DNA of 64,000 bases from DATBIO01 sp036556965 (GCA_036556965.1 DATBIO010000272.1:1-64000), one strand, 5' to 3'. Shown: positions 50,701 to 59,350, numbered from the stretch's first letter. Notes: generated by a model not told the origin, from the letters alone. A program made the numbers and translations.

Positions 50701-53564
50701 GCGAGGACCACAACCGCATCGAGCTGGTGCCGGAGAGGAAGACCTACCGGCCGGGGGACACCGCGCGGATCATGGTGAAGTCGCCGTGGGAGAAGGCGAC
50801 CGCCCTGCTCACCACCGAGCGCGAGGGCGTCCGCTCGCACCGCGTCTTCGCCCTGTCCTCCACCCAGGAGACGGTCACCGTTCCCATCACCGAGGCCGAC
50901 ATCCCCAACGTCTACGTGTCGGTGCTGCTGGTCAAGGGGCGGACGGAGGGCTACACGGGGGAGGACCAGAGCGACCCCGGCAAGCCCTCTTTCCGGCTGG
51001 GCTACGCGGAGCTCACGGTCGAGGACGCGGCCAAGCGCCTGGCCGTGGCCGTGGCCACCGACCGCGAGGAGTACCGGCCGGCGGCCAGGGCCCACGTGGA
51101 GGTGACGGTGACGGACCCGCGCGGCCAGCCCGCCTCCGCGGAGGTGACGCTGTGGGCGGTGGACGTGGGCGTCCTCGCCCTCACCGGCCACCGCACGCCC
51201 GACGTGGGGGAGGCGGTGTGGGTGGAGAAGGCGCTCCAGGTCCTCAACACGGACTCGCGCCAGCGCATCATCGGGCGCCGGGCCCTCGTGCCCAAGGGAG
51301 GCGAGGAGGGCGGGGGAGGAGGCGCGGACGAGGGCCCCGGCTCCTCCGTGCGCCGGGACTTCCGGGTGCTGGCCTTCTGGCTCGGCTCCGTGGTCACGGA
51401 CCGGCGCGGCAAGGCCTCCGCGGACGTCGCCCTGCCGGAGAGCCTGAGCGCCTACCGGGTCATGGCGGTGGCCGCGGACCGGCAGTCGCGCTTCGGCCGC
51501 GGGGAGCGCGAGCTGCGCATCAGCAAGCCCGTCATGCTGCGCGCGGCCTTCCCGCGCTTCCTGGCCCGCGGGGACGCGGCCACCTTCGGGGCGGTGGTGA
51601 ACAACCAGCTCAAGGAGAAGGGCACCGCGCTGGTGACCATGCGCAGCCTCGACCCCGCGGTGCTCGAGGTCGAGGGCGAGGCGCGGCAGGCGCTGGAGGT
51701 GGCGGCGGGGGGGGCGGTCGAGGCCCGCTTCCGCCTGCGGGCGCGCGCCGTGGGCGAGGCCCGCGTGCGCATGACCGTGAAGCTGGCCGGCGAGAGCGAC
51801 GCCTTCGAGGAGGTCCTGCCCGTCCGGCTGCTGGTGTCCCCGGAGGTGGTGGCGGCCTACGGCCAGGCTCGCCCTTCGGCGGTGGAGACCCTCGCCCTGC
51901 CCGCGGGGGTGCTGCCCGGCCAGGGCGGCCTCCACCTGGAGATGAGCTCCACGGCCCTGGTGGGCCTGGGCGAGGGCGCGCGCTACCTGGTCGAGTACCC
52001 GTACGGCTGCGCGGAGCAGCGGGCCTCCGCGGCCCTGGGGCTGGTGCTGGCCGCGGACCTGGGCGACTCGTTCCGGCTGCCCGGCATGGACACCGCCCGC
52101 ATGAAGTCCGCGGGGCAGGCCACCCTCACCGAGCTGGAGGAGTTCCAGTGCGCGGGCGGCGGCTTCGCCTACTGGAAGGGCGAGTGCAGCACGGTGTCGC
52201 CCTTCCTCACGGCCTGGGTGCTGCATGTGCTGCAGCGCGGACAGGCGCTCGGCCACGCCGTGCGCGCGCCCGTGCTCGAGCGCGGGTACACCTTCCTGGA
52301 GGGCGTCCTGGCCCAGCCGCGCCCGGAGAACGAGGGGTGGTGGCCCGCCTACACGGCCTGGCAGTCCTTCGCGGTGAAGGTCCTGGCGGAGGGCGGGCGC
52401 AACGCGGACAGCCACCTCACCCGGCTGTTCGAGCACCGCGACCGCATGCCGGTGTTCGCCCTGGCCTTCCTGCGCGACACCCTGCACGCGCGCGGCGAGG
52501 GGGGAGAGCGGGCGGCCGACCTGGACCGCCGCCTGGGCAACGCCGTCCTGCCCGAGGGCGGCAGCGCGCACGTCGAGGAGCTGGCCGATCCCTACCTGCT
52601 CTGGTACTGGAACTCCAACGTCCGCTCCACCGCCATCGTGCTCGGGACCATCGCTCGCGCCGGAGTGAATCCGGCGCTCGCTCCTGAGCCGGGGGCCGCT
52701 GACGCGACCCCCGGACCCCCGGGGGCGCGCACGCGCCGGGAGGACCCGCTGCTGGCGGGGCTGGTGCGGTGGCTGATGGCCGCGCGCAAGCAGGGCCGCT
52801 GGGGGAACACGCAGGAGAACGCCTGGGCCATGGCCGCCCTCGTGGACTACTACCGGAAGCACGAGGCCGAGGTGCCCGCCTTCACCGGCACCGCCGCCCT
52901 CGCCGGGCAGGCCCTGATGAAGGAGGCCTTCCAGGGCCGGACCACGGATGCCCGCGCCAAGGACGTGCCCATGGCCGAGCTGTCTGCCCGGGTCGCCCCG
53001 GGACAGCCCGCGGAGCTCCGGTTCGAGCGCGAGGGCGCGGGCACGCTGCACTACACGGCGCGCCTCCGCTACGTGCGTGACGACCCGGCCCTGGCCCCCC
53101 TGGACCAGGGCATGCGCATCACGCGGCGCTACGCGCTGGCCGACCTCGAAGGCGTCGCCGTGACCAGCGCCGCGGCGGGGGCGCTGGTCAAGGTCACCCT
53201 GGAGCTGGAGCTGACCAAGGAGCGCCGCTTCGTGGCCGTGACCGACCCCCTGCCCGCCGGCCTGGAGCCGGTGGAGTCGTGGTTCGCCACCACCGCCTCC
53301 GACCTGGCGCGCGCGCAGGGCGAGCAGGAGAACGCGCAATGGCTCGACTGGTGGGAGCGCGGCGGCTTCGACCACGTGGAGCGCCACGACGACCGCGTCC
53401 AGCTCTTCGCCACGCGCCTGGAGGAGGGCCGCCACACCTTCTCGTACCTGGCCCGCGCCACCACCGCCGGCGCCTTCCACGCGGCGCCCGCGAGGGCGGA
53501 GGAGATGTACGAGCCGGAGGTCTTCGGCCGCACCGAGTCCGCGGTCCTCACGGTGAGGCCGTGA
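47712..53564 (+). CDS. Bacterial alpha-2-macroglobulin family protein
   Basis: A 1950-residue periplasmic protein that traps proteases entering through a damaged outer membrane. A type I signal peptide (ends near AAAAE) is followed by repeated macroglobulin beta-sandwich domains. A low-complexity Gly insertion (about 1195-1212, GGEEGGGGGADEG) and an alpha-2-macroglobulin core segment (SVRRDFRVLAFWLGSVVTDR) follow. The thioester site is YGCAEQ, with Cys at residue 1433 and the needed Glu-Gln, so a reactive thioester is expected. A toroid of helices and a C-terminal receptor-like domain follow. Unlike E. coli YfhM there is no lipobox Cys. The stop overlaps pbpC (GTGA), the widely conserved partnership. 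Confidence 0.92.
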   Translation: MERGTRSRTLGVFLALLAVPAAAAELQVVQSGPQGEVAQLGEAAEVRVVFSEPMVALGRIPDRVEAPFFSIAPSVPGTLRWSGTRTLIFTPDAPDELPYATRFRVTVEAGATAVSGRRLAAPHAFEFTTPTVRLLRVNWQREGGRFDAPLFLYLRFNQPVSRQSLLPHLSFAYAPHDWTPPELPAEASERDPRAASDFAAKVARTQAAVKSRAAVAVAAAPSWDRQTFPPAPDLVVLETRVAPPPDAWIAVTVGPRVPSAQGAETPGQPQSYTVKLEPTFFVQGFRCREACDPEGWNPLRLRGRVVPRVLGSTLAVADVTASPATPLEPAARSPEHEEEPGYEYPTEGDEYDAATEVALEDVGYRLAPARRYRVTVGRGLVAKDGQTLGYTWAGTVDNWHQRAFTSFGGGHGVWESSGGSKLPFYARNLRAVTQWLRPLSLDELMPTTRRLQEKYFRLAPEEAPVERALGGRPDTIESHGLELRPFLSPQNTGLLWAALRDGDPIPRAHESDTARPPRSTLVQVTNLGLSVKDSPHDTLVLVTRLDDGQPVAGAKVAIRDLDNAVRFTATTDASGVATMKGTDLRIPDEWWRFRFMVTAEKDGDAAFVGSDWYEGIEPWSFSVNYDLGESRPLLRGSVFADRGVYKLGEEVHLKAILRTDTAEGVALLPAGTAVEVVVRDTHGDEVVKTTLALSEWSSAEWAFTLPRAAPLGYYDVAATVKGQERSARGSFLVAAYRRPEFRVEVGLAGESSLAGVSLAGVVDGRYLFGGAMAGAPVRWTYARSPSYTVPAAISDRYPAERWAFLDHERPTPPSGTIETKEEELDGQGRLSLTLETSKDAGVPYEYTLEGEVTDVSRQRQAGRNSFRVDPAPWYVGLKRPPYFADAALGLDTEVVAVSLEGSPVPGVEVTLSLTQVQWHSVRRAEGGGFYTWETERREVAAGEFQVATAETPQALHVPMPAGGYFVLRAVARDAEGRSTTTAVSFYGLGPGYTAWAREDHNRIELVPERKTYRPGDTARIMVKSPWEKATALLTTEREGVRSHRVFALSSTQETVTVPITEADIPNVYVSVLLVKGRTEGYTGEDQSDPGKPSFRLGYAELTVEDAAKRLAVAVATDREEYRPAARAHVEVTVTDPRGQPASAEVTLWAVDVGVLALTGHRTPDVGEAVWVEKALQVLNTDSRQRIIGRRALVPKGGEEGGGGGADEGPGSSVRRDFRVLAFWLGSVVTDRRGKASADVALPESLSAYRVMAVAADRQSRFGRGERELRISKPVMLRAAFPRFLARGDAATFGAVVNNQLKEKGTALVTMRSLDPAVLEVEGEARQALEVAAGGAVEARFRLRARAVGEARVRMTVKLAGESDAFEEVLPVRLLVSPEVVAAYGQARPSAVETLALPAGVLPGQGGLHLEMSSTALVGLGEGARYLVEYPYGCAEQRASAALGLVLAADLGDSFRLPGMDTARMKSAGQATLTELEEFQCAGGGFAYWKGECSTVSPFLTAWVLHVLQRGQALGHAVRAPVLERGYTFLEGVLAQPRPENEGWWPAYTAWQSFAVKVLAEGGRNADSHLTRLFEHRDRMPVFALAFLRDTLHARGEGGERAADLDRRLGNAVLPEGGSAHVEELADPYLLWYWNSNVRSTAIVLGTIARAGVNPALAPEPGAADATPGPPGARTRREDPLLAGLVRWLMAARKQGRWGNTQENAWAMAALVDYYRKHEAEVPAFTGTAALAGQALMKEAFQGRTTDARAKDVPMAELSARVAPGQPAELRFEREGAGTLHYTARLRYVRDDPALAPLDQGMRITRRYALADLEGVAVTSAAAGALVKVTLELELTKERRFVAVTDPLPAGLEPVESWFATTASDLARAQGEQENAQWLDWWERGGFDHVERHDDRVQLFATRLEEGRHTFSYLARATTAGAFHAAPARAEEMYEPEVFGRTESAVLTVRP

Positions 53565-55900
53565 GGCCCCGCCGGCGCCTGGTGGCCGCGCTGGCCGCCA
53601 CCGCGACCTGCCTGGCCGCCTGGGTCAGGATGGGCCCGCTGCCCGAGGGCTTCCTGGACCTGGGCCGCCACGCCTCCACGGTGGTGGTGGACCGCAATGG
53701 CGTCCCCCTCTACGAGTCCCTCTCCGCGGAGGGCCAGCGCTCGCGCGTCCTGGCCGGGGAGCAGCTCCCCGCGCACCTCGTGGCCGCCACCCTCGCCGCC
53801 GAGGACAGGCGCTTCTTCGCGCACCCCGGCGTCGACCCCGTCGCCCTGATGCGGGCCACCGTCCACAACCTGCGCGCGCGGCGCCTGGTGGAGGGCGGGT
53901 CCACCGTCACCCAGCAGGTGGTGAAGCTCCTCATGCGGCGGCCGCGCACGCTGGGCGGCAAGCTGCGCGAGATCCTCTACGCCCTGCGCCTGGAGCACCG
54001 CCTCGAGAAGCGCGAGATCCTCGCCCTCTACATGGCGCTGGCGCCCTACGGGAACCAGCTGGTGGGGGCGGAGGCGGCCAGCCGCGCGTACTTCGGCTGC
54101 GCGGCGGAGGACCTCACCCCCGCGCAGGCCGCCTTCCTGGCCGGCCTGCCCCAGCGGCCGGGCGCCCTGAACCCGCACCGCAACTTCGCGGCCGCCGCGC
54201 GCCGGCAGGGCTGGGTCCTGGAGCGCATGGCGCGGAACGGCGCCCTCGACACGGCCGGCCTGGCGCGGGCCCAGGCCGAGCGCCTGCGCCTGGCGCGGCC
54301 GGAGGGCGCCTTCGCCGCCCCGCACTTCGTGGAGCGGGTGATGGGCGACCTGCGCGCACGGCGGGCGCGGAGGGTGGAGACGACCCTGGACGCCGAGCTG
54401 CAGCGGCGGGTGCGCGGCATCCTGGGGCGGCACCGCGAGCGGCTGCGTGCCCACGGCGCCCACAACGTCGCGGTGGCCGTCCTCGACAACACGCGCGGCG
54501 AGTGGCTGGCCTGGGAGGGGTCGGGGGACTGGTTCGACGCGGACCACGGCGGGGCCATCGACGGCGTGGTCACCCCCCGCCAGCCCGGCTCCGCCCTCAA
54601 GCCGTTCACCTACGCCCTCGCCTTCGAGGCCGGCTTCACGCCGGCCTCCGTCCTCCCCGACGTCCCCCAGCACTTCGGCACCGCGCGCGAGGGCGTGAGC
54701 TACAGCCCACGCAACTACGACGGGCGGTTCCGCGGCCCGCTGCGGGCCCGGCAGGCCCTGGCCGGCTCGGAGAACGTGCCCGCCGTGTGGCTGCTCTCCC
54801 GCCTGGGGGTGGCCGACCTCCTGCGCACCCTCCGCCGCGCCGGCCTGACCACGCTCGAGCGCTCCGCCGACCACTACGGATACGCGCTGACCATGGGCGA
54901 CGCCGAGGTCCGCCTGGACGAGCTGGTGGCCGCCTACTCCGCCCTGGCGCGGGGCGGCCGCACCCTGCCGCCCCGCCACACCCGGCGCGTGGTCTGGGAC
55001 GACGGCACGGAGACGGCGCCGGGGCGGGCGGACGGGGTGGCCCTGATGTCCCCGCGCGCGGCCTTCTGGGTGGCCGACATCCTGGCCGACGACCGGGCGC
55101 GCGCGTTCATCTTCGGCCACGGCGGCTCGCTCGACTTCCCGTTCCCGGTGGCGGTGAAGACGGGGACCTCGCAGTCCTACCGCGACAACTGGACGATCGG
55201 CTTCACCCGCGAGGTGACGGTGGGAGTGTGGGTCGGCAACTTCGACCGCGCCGAGCTGCGCAACTCGTCCGGGGTCACGGGGGCCGCCCCCATCTTCCAC
55301 GACGTGCTGCAGGCGGCCCAGGAGCGCGTCACCGGCCGCCTCCCCGCGGAGACCGATCCGCCCCTGGCCGCGCCCACGGCCGACCTCCGGCCCGTCGCCA
55401 TCTGCGCGCTGTCCGGCCTCGCCGCGGGCGAGAGCTGCCCGGCCGTGGAGACGGAGTGGCTCCCCCCCGGACCGCGCACGCGGTGCAACTGGCACCGGCA
55501 CGAGCACGGCCGCGCGGTCGTGCACTGGCCGGCCCGCTACCGTTCCTGGGCGGCCGGCCAGGGGCTGCTGGACGAGCCCGGTGCGCCCGTGGCCGCGCGC
55601 GCGCCGTCCGCCGCCCCTGCCCAACGGCGCACGGAGCCGGTGGACCTCCGGATCGTCAACCCGCCGGAGGGCGCGTTCTACCTGCGCGACCCCACGCTGC
55701 GCGCCGACTTCCAGACGCTGCCCCTGCGCGCCGAGGCCGATCCCGCCGCGGGACTGCTCACGTGGCGGGTGGACGGCGTGGTGGTGGGCACCGCGCGCCC
55801 CGAGAAGCCGCTGGACTGGCCCCTGACGCGGGGCCCGCACCTGATCTCGGTCAGCGACGAGCGGGGACGGCGTCGCGAGACGAGGGTGGTGGTGCGCTAG
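53561..55900 (+). CDS. pbpC: Penicillin-binding protein 1C
   Basis: A 779-residue bifunctional peptidoglycan synthase anchored by an N-terminal helix (residues about 6-22). The glycosyltransferase domain (about 50-230) has EDRRFFAHPGVD with the catalytic Glu, and EGGSTVTQQVVKLL. The transpeptidase domain (about 300-560) has SALK (Ser near 344), SEN and KTGTS motifs. A C-terminal BiPBP-C beta domain (about 690-779, RIVNPPEGAFYLRD) is typical of PBP1C. It works with the alpha-2-macroglobulin encoded just upstream, repairing the wall while proteases are held. GTG 53561 overlaps the upstream stop. Its 3' end overlaps the convergent phosphodiesterase gene by 50 nt. Confidence 0.92.
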   Translation: MRPRRRLVAALAATATCLAAWVRMGPLPEGFLDLGRHASTVVVDRNGVPLYESLSAEGQRSRVLAGEQLPAHLVAATLAAEDRRFFAHPGVDPVALMRATVHNLRARRLVEGGSTVTQQVVKLLMRRPRTLGGKLREILYALRLEHRLEKREILALYMALAPYGNQLVGAEAASRAYFGCAAEDLTPAQAAFLAGLPQRPGALNPHRNFAAAARRQGWVLERMARNGALDTAGLARAQAERLRLARPEGAFAAPHFVERVMGDLRARRARRVETTLDAELQRRVRGILGRHRERLRAHGAHNVAVAVLDNTRGEWLAWEGSGDWFDADHGGAIDGVVTPRQPGSALKPFTYALAFEAGFTPASVLPDVPQHFGTAREGVSYSPRNYDGRFRGPLRARQALAGSENVPAVWLLSRLGVADLLRTLRRAGLTTLERSADHYGYALTMGDAEVRLDELVAAYSALARGGRTLPPRHTRRVVWDDGTETAPGRADGVALMSPRAAFWVADILADDRARAFIFGHGGSLDFPFPVAVKTGTSQSYRDNWTIGFTREVTVGVWVGNFDRAELRNSSGVTGAAPIFHDVLQAAQERVTGRLPAETDPPLAAPTADLRPVAICALSGLAAGESCPAVETEWLPPGPRTRCNWHRHEHGRAVVHWPARYRSWAAGQGLLDEPGAPVAARAPSAAPAQRRTEPVDLRIVNPPEGAFYLRDPTLRADFQTLPLRAEADPAAGLLTWRVDGVVVGTARPEKPLDWPLTRGPHLISVSDERGRRRETRVVVR

Positions 55901-58622
55901 GGAGGGGATGGGCCAGGGCGGGGGCGATCACGCGCCCGGTGGCCTGGGCGGGCGGGTCGATGCCGAGCAGGGCGCAGAGGGTGGGGGCGACGTCGATCTG
56001 CCGGATCAGCCCCAGGTCGGTCCCGCGTGCCACACCCGGTCCCGCCATCGCGAAGGACGCGTGCATCTCCGGACGATCCGCGTCGAAGAAGTGGTCCCCG
56101 CCGGGAGGGGCGGCCTCCACCGCCGCCCCACGCAGGGACGACGAGGCCTCGTAACCGGGCGCCAGGGAGAGATAGAGGTCGCCCCCGTGTGGCCCGCCGG
56201 CGCGCGGGGAGTCCCCCCGGCCCGCCGCCGAGGGGTCGAGCACGGCGAGGACGACGGCTTGCCCGGTGGCCGGATCACGCACGCGCAGCAAGGCGTCCCG
56301 CGCCTGCCGCCGGACCGCCGCCTCTTCCGCGGGGGCGACGATGCCCCCGGAGCGCGCCTGCCGGTTGACGAGCAGGAAGTGGCCCCGCGCGTAGTAGGCG
56401 CGCGTGCGCGCGAGGTCCACGCGTCCGTCGGCGTCGAGGGCGAGCAGGCCGGCCTCGCGCAGCAGGACGTTGGGCCGCACCACGGCGTGCGTGGAGGCCA
56501 GGCCGTGGTCGGCGCCCACCGCCAGCACCACGTCCTCGCCGGCGCGCCCCGCGAGGTGGCCGACGAACCCGTCGATCAGCCCCAGGGCGCGGTCCATGTA
56601 CGGGCGCAGGCGGGCCGCCACCGCGGCGTCGTGGCCGGGGAGCGAAGCGTCCACGCGGCCCAGCCAGACGTGGAACACGCTGTCCGGATACGGCAGGTAG
56701 GTGACGAGCAGGTCCCAGTCGGTGCGGTCCCAGGCGAAGTCGGCCAGGCGCTCGAACTGCCGGATGACCAGGGACACGGTCTCCAGCATGCGCTCCTCTG
56801 CGGTACCGTCGCCGCCCTCCCACAGCGTGGGGCCGAGGCCGCCCTTCTCGTAGAGCCACTCCGCGCCGTTGCCCAGGAAGCCGCCCGTGGCGGCCTGGGC
56901 CGCGCGCTCCACCTCGGGGCGGCTCGCGCGCAGCACGTGGGGGGCGGTGCGGTAGAGGACGATGCGCTCGCCGTCCGGCGCCAGCTCGAAGAGGCGGAAG
57001 TTGAGGGCGGCCTGCGCGCCCCCGAGGCCCAGGGTCAGCGCGCGGAAGGCGTCCTTGCTCCCGGCGGGCGCCGGCTTGAGGGTGATCCCCGCGGCGGGGT
57101 CGCGGTCGAGGGCGAGGTACATCGTGTCGAAGCCCGCCACCGCGTCCCCGGGGTCGTCGTAGAGCAGGCCGTCGACGGTCACCCCGAACTCCTCGAGGCG
57201 GAACTCGCGGACCTCGCCGTGATGCGCGGGCAGGGGGCCCAGCCAGGCGCCGGCGGGACGCGCGGCCAGGTCCTGGGCGCCGTACGCGTGCTCGGCGGCC
57301 TCCAGGTTCTGGTAGCCGTCGAAGAGGACCAGGTTGCGCCCGTAGTCGCCGCCGAAGCGCCGCTCGTGCAGGAAGGGGCCGAAGGGGAAGACCTGCGTGG
57401 CGGAGGCCACGGTGGCGCGCAGGCCCTGCCGCGCCGCCGTCACCCAGACGGGCTCCGCGAGCAGGACGGTGGAGCTGTAGCCGCTCACCGTGTCGATGAC
57501 GCGCCGGCCGGGGAAGGTGACGTCGTTGCCGGCGACGCCGTTGTCGTCCGCCCAGGTGCCGGTGAAGAGGGCGGCGTGGCCCACCGCGGTCTTGGCCGGC
57601 AGGCTGGTCAGCACTCCGCGCGCCACCGCGCCCCGCGCCCGCAGCGCGGCCAGCTGCGGCATGAGGCCGCGCGCCACCGCTGCGTCCACCAGGGACGCGC
57701 CCGCGCCGTCCAGGGTGGCGAGGACGGCCCGGGTCTTCCCGCGCACGTAGGGGAAGCGGAAGGTGGCGTCCAGGACGGGCCGGCCCGCCTCCTCCCAGGC
57801 CTGGAGCCAGAAGCCGCCCACCGCGGAGGCGGCCGCGCTCAGCCGTGCCCGCACGCGCTCGGCCTCGCGCGCCTGCATCCGCGAGTAGTAGCCGCGATCG
57901 TAGCGGTCGTCCTCCGGCGTCTCCGCGTAGTCGCGCCCCCGCACCGAGGCCTTGTCCGCGGCGAGGACCTCGACGGAATGGGCGAAGGACTCCAGGAGGA
58001 CGGCGAAGACGGCCTCGATGGGCGGACCGGGCGGCCGGGCCGCGGCGGGCAGGAGGCTCTCCGCGAGCTGGACCTGGTTGTTCTCCACCAGCGCGCTCTC
58101 CCAGCGGTTGTGCAGGCCCTGCTGGCCGCTGAGCTGGCCGTCGTAGTTGAGGGCGGCGTGGAGGGGCACGTGGGCGTCCCCCACGTAGTGGCCGAGGGCG
58201 GCGGCCTTCTCCAGGGCGCGCGCCTCGTCGGAGGCGCGGAAGGCCGCCACCAGCTCCGCGTACACCTCCGCCACCCTCCAGGGGACGCGGCCCTTCTCGC
58301 GCGCGTCGGCGCCATGGCGCGCCAGGTGCTCTTTCTCGACGTGGGACAGCGCGGGGAACGGATAGGAGCCGAAGGCGTCCATGTCGAGGAAGTGGTTGGG
58401 GGCTTCCCCCTCCACCCCCGCCGCGCGCCAGAGGTCGGGATCGATGGAGTGCTCGGCGAGCCAGGCGCGGTTGCCCTGGAACAGCGCGCGCAGGTCGGAG
58501 GGCAGCGTGTCCACCGCCTTGTCGTTCACGAGGCGGTGCCCGGTGAAGCCCCACGCCCCCGCGGACGCGGGCAGGGCCAGGACGAGGGCGGTGGCGGCGG
58601 CCAGGGGCCGGACGGCGGGCAT
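55851..58622 (-). CDS. P1/S1-nuclease-like domain fused to an NPP/alkaline-phosphatase domain, secreted
   Basis: A 923-residue exported fusion. Signal cleavage after ASAGA leaves Trp24 as the mature N-terminus, as in P1 nuclease and phospholipase C where Trp1 binds zinc. The P1-type ligand set follows: His29, Asp61 or Asp63, His77 (NHFLD), His145, Asp149 and His155 (LGHYVGDAHVPLH), and His171 and Glu175. From about residue 285 comes a nucleotide-pyrophosphatase-like domain with LDGAG, nucleophile Thr345 (PAKTAVGHAALFTG), DSVFH, GADHGLASTH and GGDHFFD. Together it could cut nucleic acids or phosphodiesters and then hydrolyse the products; phospholipids are an alternative substrate. The ATG 58622 is 10 nt after TAGAAT (58633-58638). 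I know of no named family with this order. Confidence 0.85.
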   Translation of the reverse strand: MPAVRPLAAATALVLALPASAGAWGFTGHRLVNDKAVDTLPSDLRALFQGNRAWLAEHSIDPDLWRAAGVEGEAPNHFLDMDAFGSYPFPALSHVEKEHLARHGADAREKGRVPWRVAEVYAELVAAFRASDEARALEKAAALGHYVGDAHVPLHAALNYDGQLSGQQGLHNRWESALVENNQVQLAESLLPAAARPPGPPIEAVFAVLLESFAHSVEVLAADKASVRGRDYAETPEDDRYDRGYYSRMQAREAERVRARLSAAASAVGGFWLQAWEEAGRPVLDATFRFPYVRGKTRAVLATLDGAGASLVDAAVARGLMPQLAALRARGAVARGVLTSLPAKTAVGHAALFTGTWADDNGVAGNDVTFPGRRVIDTVSGYSSTVLLAEPVWVTAARQGLRATVASATQVFPFGPFLHERRFGGDYGRNLVLFDGYQNLEAAEHAYGAQDLAARPAGAWLGPLPAHHGEVREFRLEEFGVTVDGLLYDDPGDAVAGFDTMYLALDRDPAAGITLKPAPAGSKDAFRALTLGLGGAQAALNFRLFELAPDGERIVLYRTAPHVLRASRPEVERAAQAATGGFLGNGAEWLYEKGGLGPTLWEGGDGTAEERMLETVSLVIRQFERLADFAWDRTDWDLLVTYLPYPDSVFHVWLGRVDASLPGHDAAVAARLRPYMDRALGLIDGFVGHLAGRAGEDVVLAVGADHGLASTHAVVRPNVLLREAGLLALDADGRVDLARTRAYYARGHFLLVNRQARSGGIVAPAEEAAVRRQARDALLRVRDPATGQAVVLAVLDPSAAGRGDSPRAGGPHGGDLYLSLAPGYEASSSLRGAAVEAAPPGGDHFFDADRPEMHASFAMAGPGVARGTDLGLIRQIDVAPTLCALLGIDPPAQATGRVIAPALAHPLPSAPPPSSRDAVPARR

Positions 58623-58632
58623 GAGGAGCCGG

Positions 58633-58638
58633 ATTCTA
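58633..58638 (-). promoter_or_regulatory. -10 box of a leaderless promoter
   Basis: Minus strand TAGAAT lies ten nt before the ATG of the nuclease-phosphodiesterase fusion, and inside the 51-nt upstream extension of its open frame. This argues that the upstream ATG at 58673 is not used. Confidence 0.5.
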
Positions 58639-58691
58639 TCGGAGCGGGCGAGGCCTGGGGCGCGCCTCGCCAAGCCGGTCGCCGGCCGTGC

Positions 58692-59300
58692 TCAGCGCAG
58701 GGTGACGGTGATGGAGACCGGCTCGCCGTTGCGCAGGACGACGGCGTTGAGCGTGCTCTCGCCCTGGAGCCGTGCGTAGAGGCCGACCAGGGTCGCCATG
58801 CCGTCGATGGGCACGCCGTTGATGGAGGTGAGGACGTCGCCCGCGTGCAGCCCGGCGTCGGTGAGGAGGCTGCCCTCCGGCAACCGGGTCAGCGTCATGC
58901 CCGCGACGCGCCCCTCGGAGAAGGCGGGCACCATCGTGGTCTCGGCGAGGATGCGCGGCATCTCCTGGCCGAGGCGGCGCTCCACCTCCTGGCGCGCCAT
59001 CTCCTGCGCCGGGCGGGCGGCGTCGAGGAGGGGCGGGGTCGGCTCGCCCGTGGCCACCGCCTCCGGCGCGGTCTGCACGCGCAGGGCGCGGCGCTCCCCG
59101 TCCTGCTCGAGGGTGACCGACCCCGCGCCGATGGCGGCCACGCGCGCGCCGAAGGCGGAGTCGCCCACCGCCACCACGCGGGTGCGGCCGCCGCTGCGCA
59201 GGATGGCCACGCATCGTTCCGGCCGCGGGCCCACCACCGTCCCCACCGCGGTCAGGTCGGCCGGCCAGGTCACGGCGAGGGCGAGGAGCAGCGGAGTCAT
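58692..59300 (-). CDS. GspC-like PDZ protein
   Basis: A 202-residue exported or membrane-tethered protein. The N-terminus is weakly hydrophobic. Residues about 28-75 (ERCVAILRSGGRTRVVAVGD, then GSVTLEQDGERRALRV) resemble the beta homology region of the type II secretion protein GspC/PulC, and about 115-200 form a PDZ domain (SEGRVAGMTLTRLPEGSLLTDAGLHAGDVL). No other secretion-system gene is in the window, so it is an orphan or serves elsewhere. TTGACA (59337-59332) and TACGGT, eight nt before the ATG, are a possible promoter, although 19 nt apart. It diverges from the SpoIIE-type phosphatase gene. Confidence 0.7.
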   Translation of the reverse strand: MTPLLLALAVTWPADLTAVGTVVGPRPERCVAILRSGGRTRVVAVGDSAFGARVAAIGAGSVTLEQDGERRALRVQTAPEAVATGEPTPPLLDAARPAQEMARQEVERRLGQEMPRILAETTMVPAFSEGRVAGMTLTRLPEGSLLTDAGLHAGDVLTSINGVPIDGMATLVGLYARLQGESTLNAVVLRNGEPVSITVTLR

Positions 59301-59344
59301 GGCGCGACCGTAGCACGGCGGACCGGCGCGCTGTCAACGTCTGC

Positions 59345-59350
59345 TATAGT
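59345..59350 (+). promoter_or_regulatory. -10 box for the phosphatase-amidohydrolase-rnc operon
   Basis: TATAGT lies 11 nt before the ATG at 59362; no Shine-Dalgarno sequence is visible between them. Confidence 0.45.

Noticed and set aside
47154..53480. A 2108-codon minus-strand open frame over the alpha-2-macroglobulin gene, and a 1715-codon plus-strand frame at 42523-47670
   Set aside because: Composition is low-complexity His/Gly/Arg/Val typical of antisense frames in very GC-rich genes. The real genes on the other strand have full domain sets.
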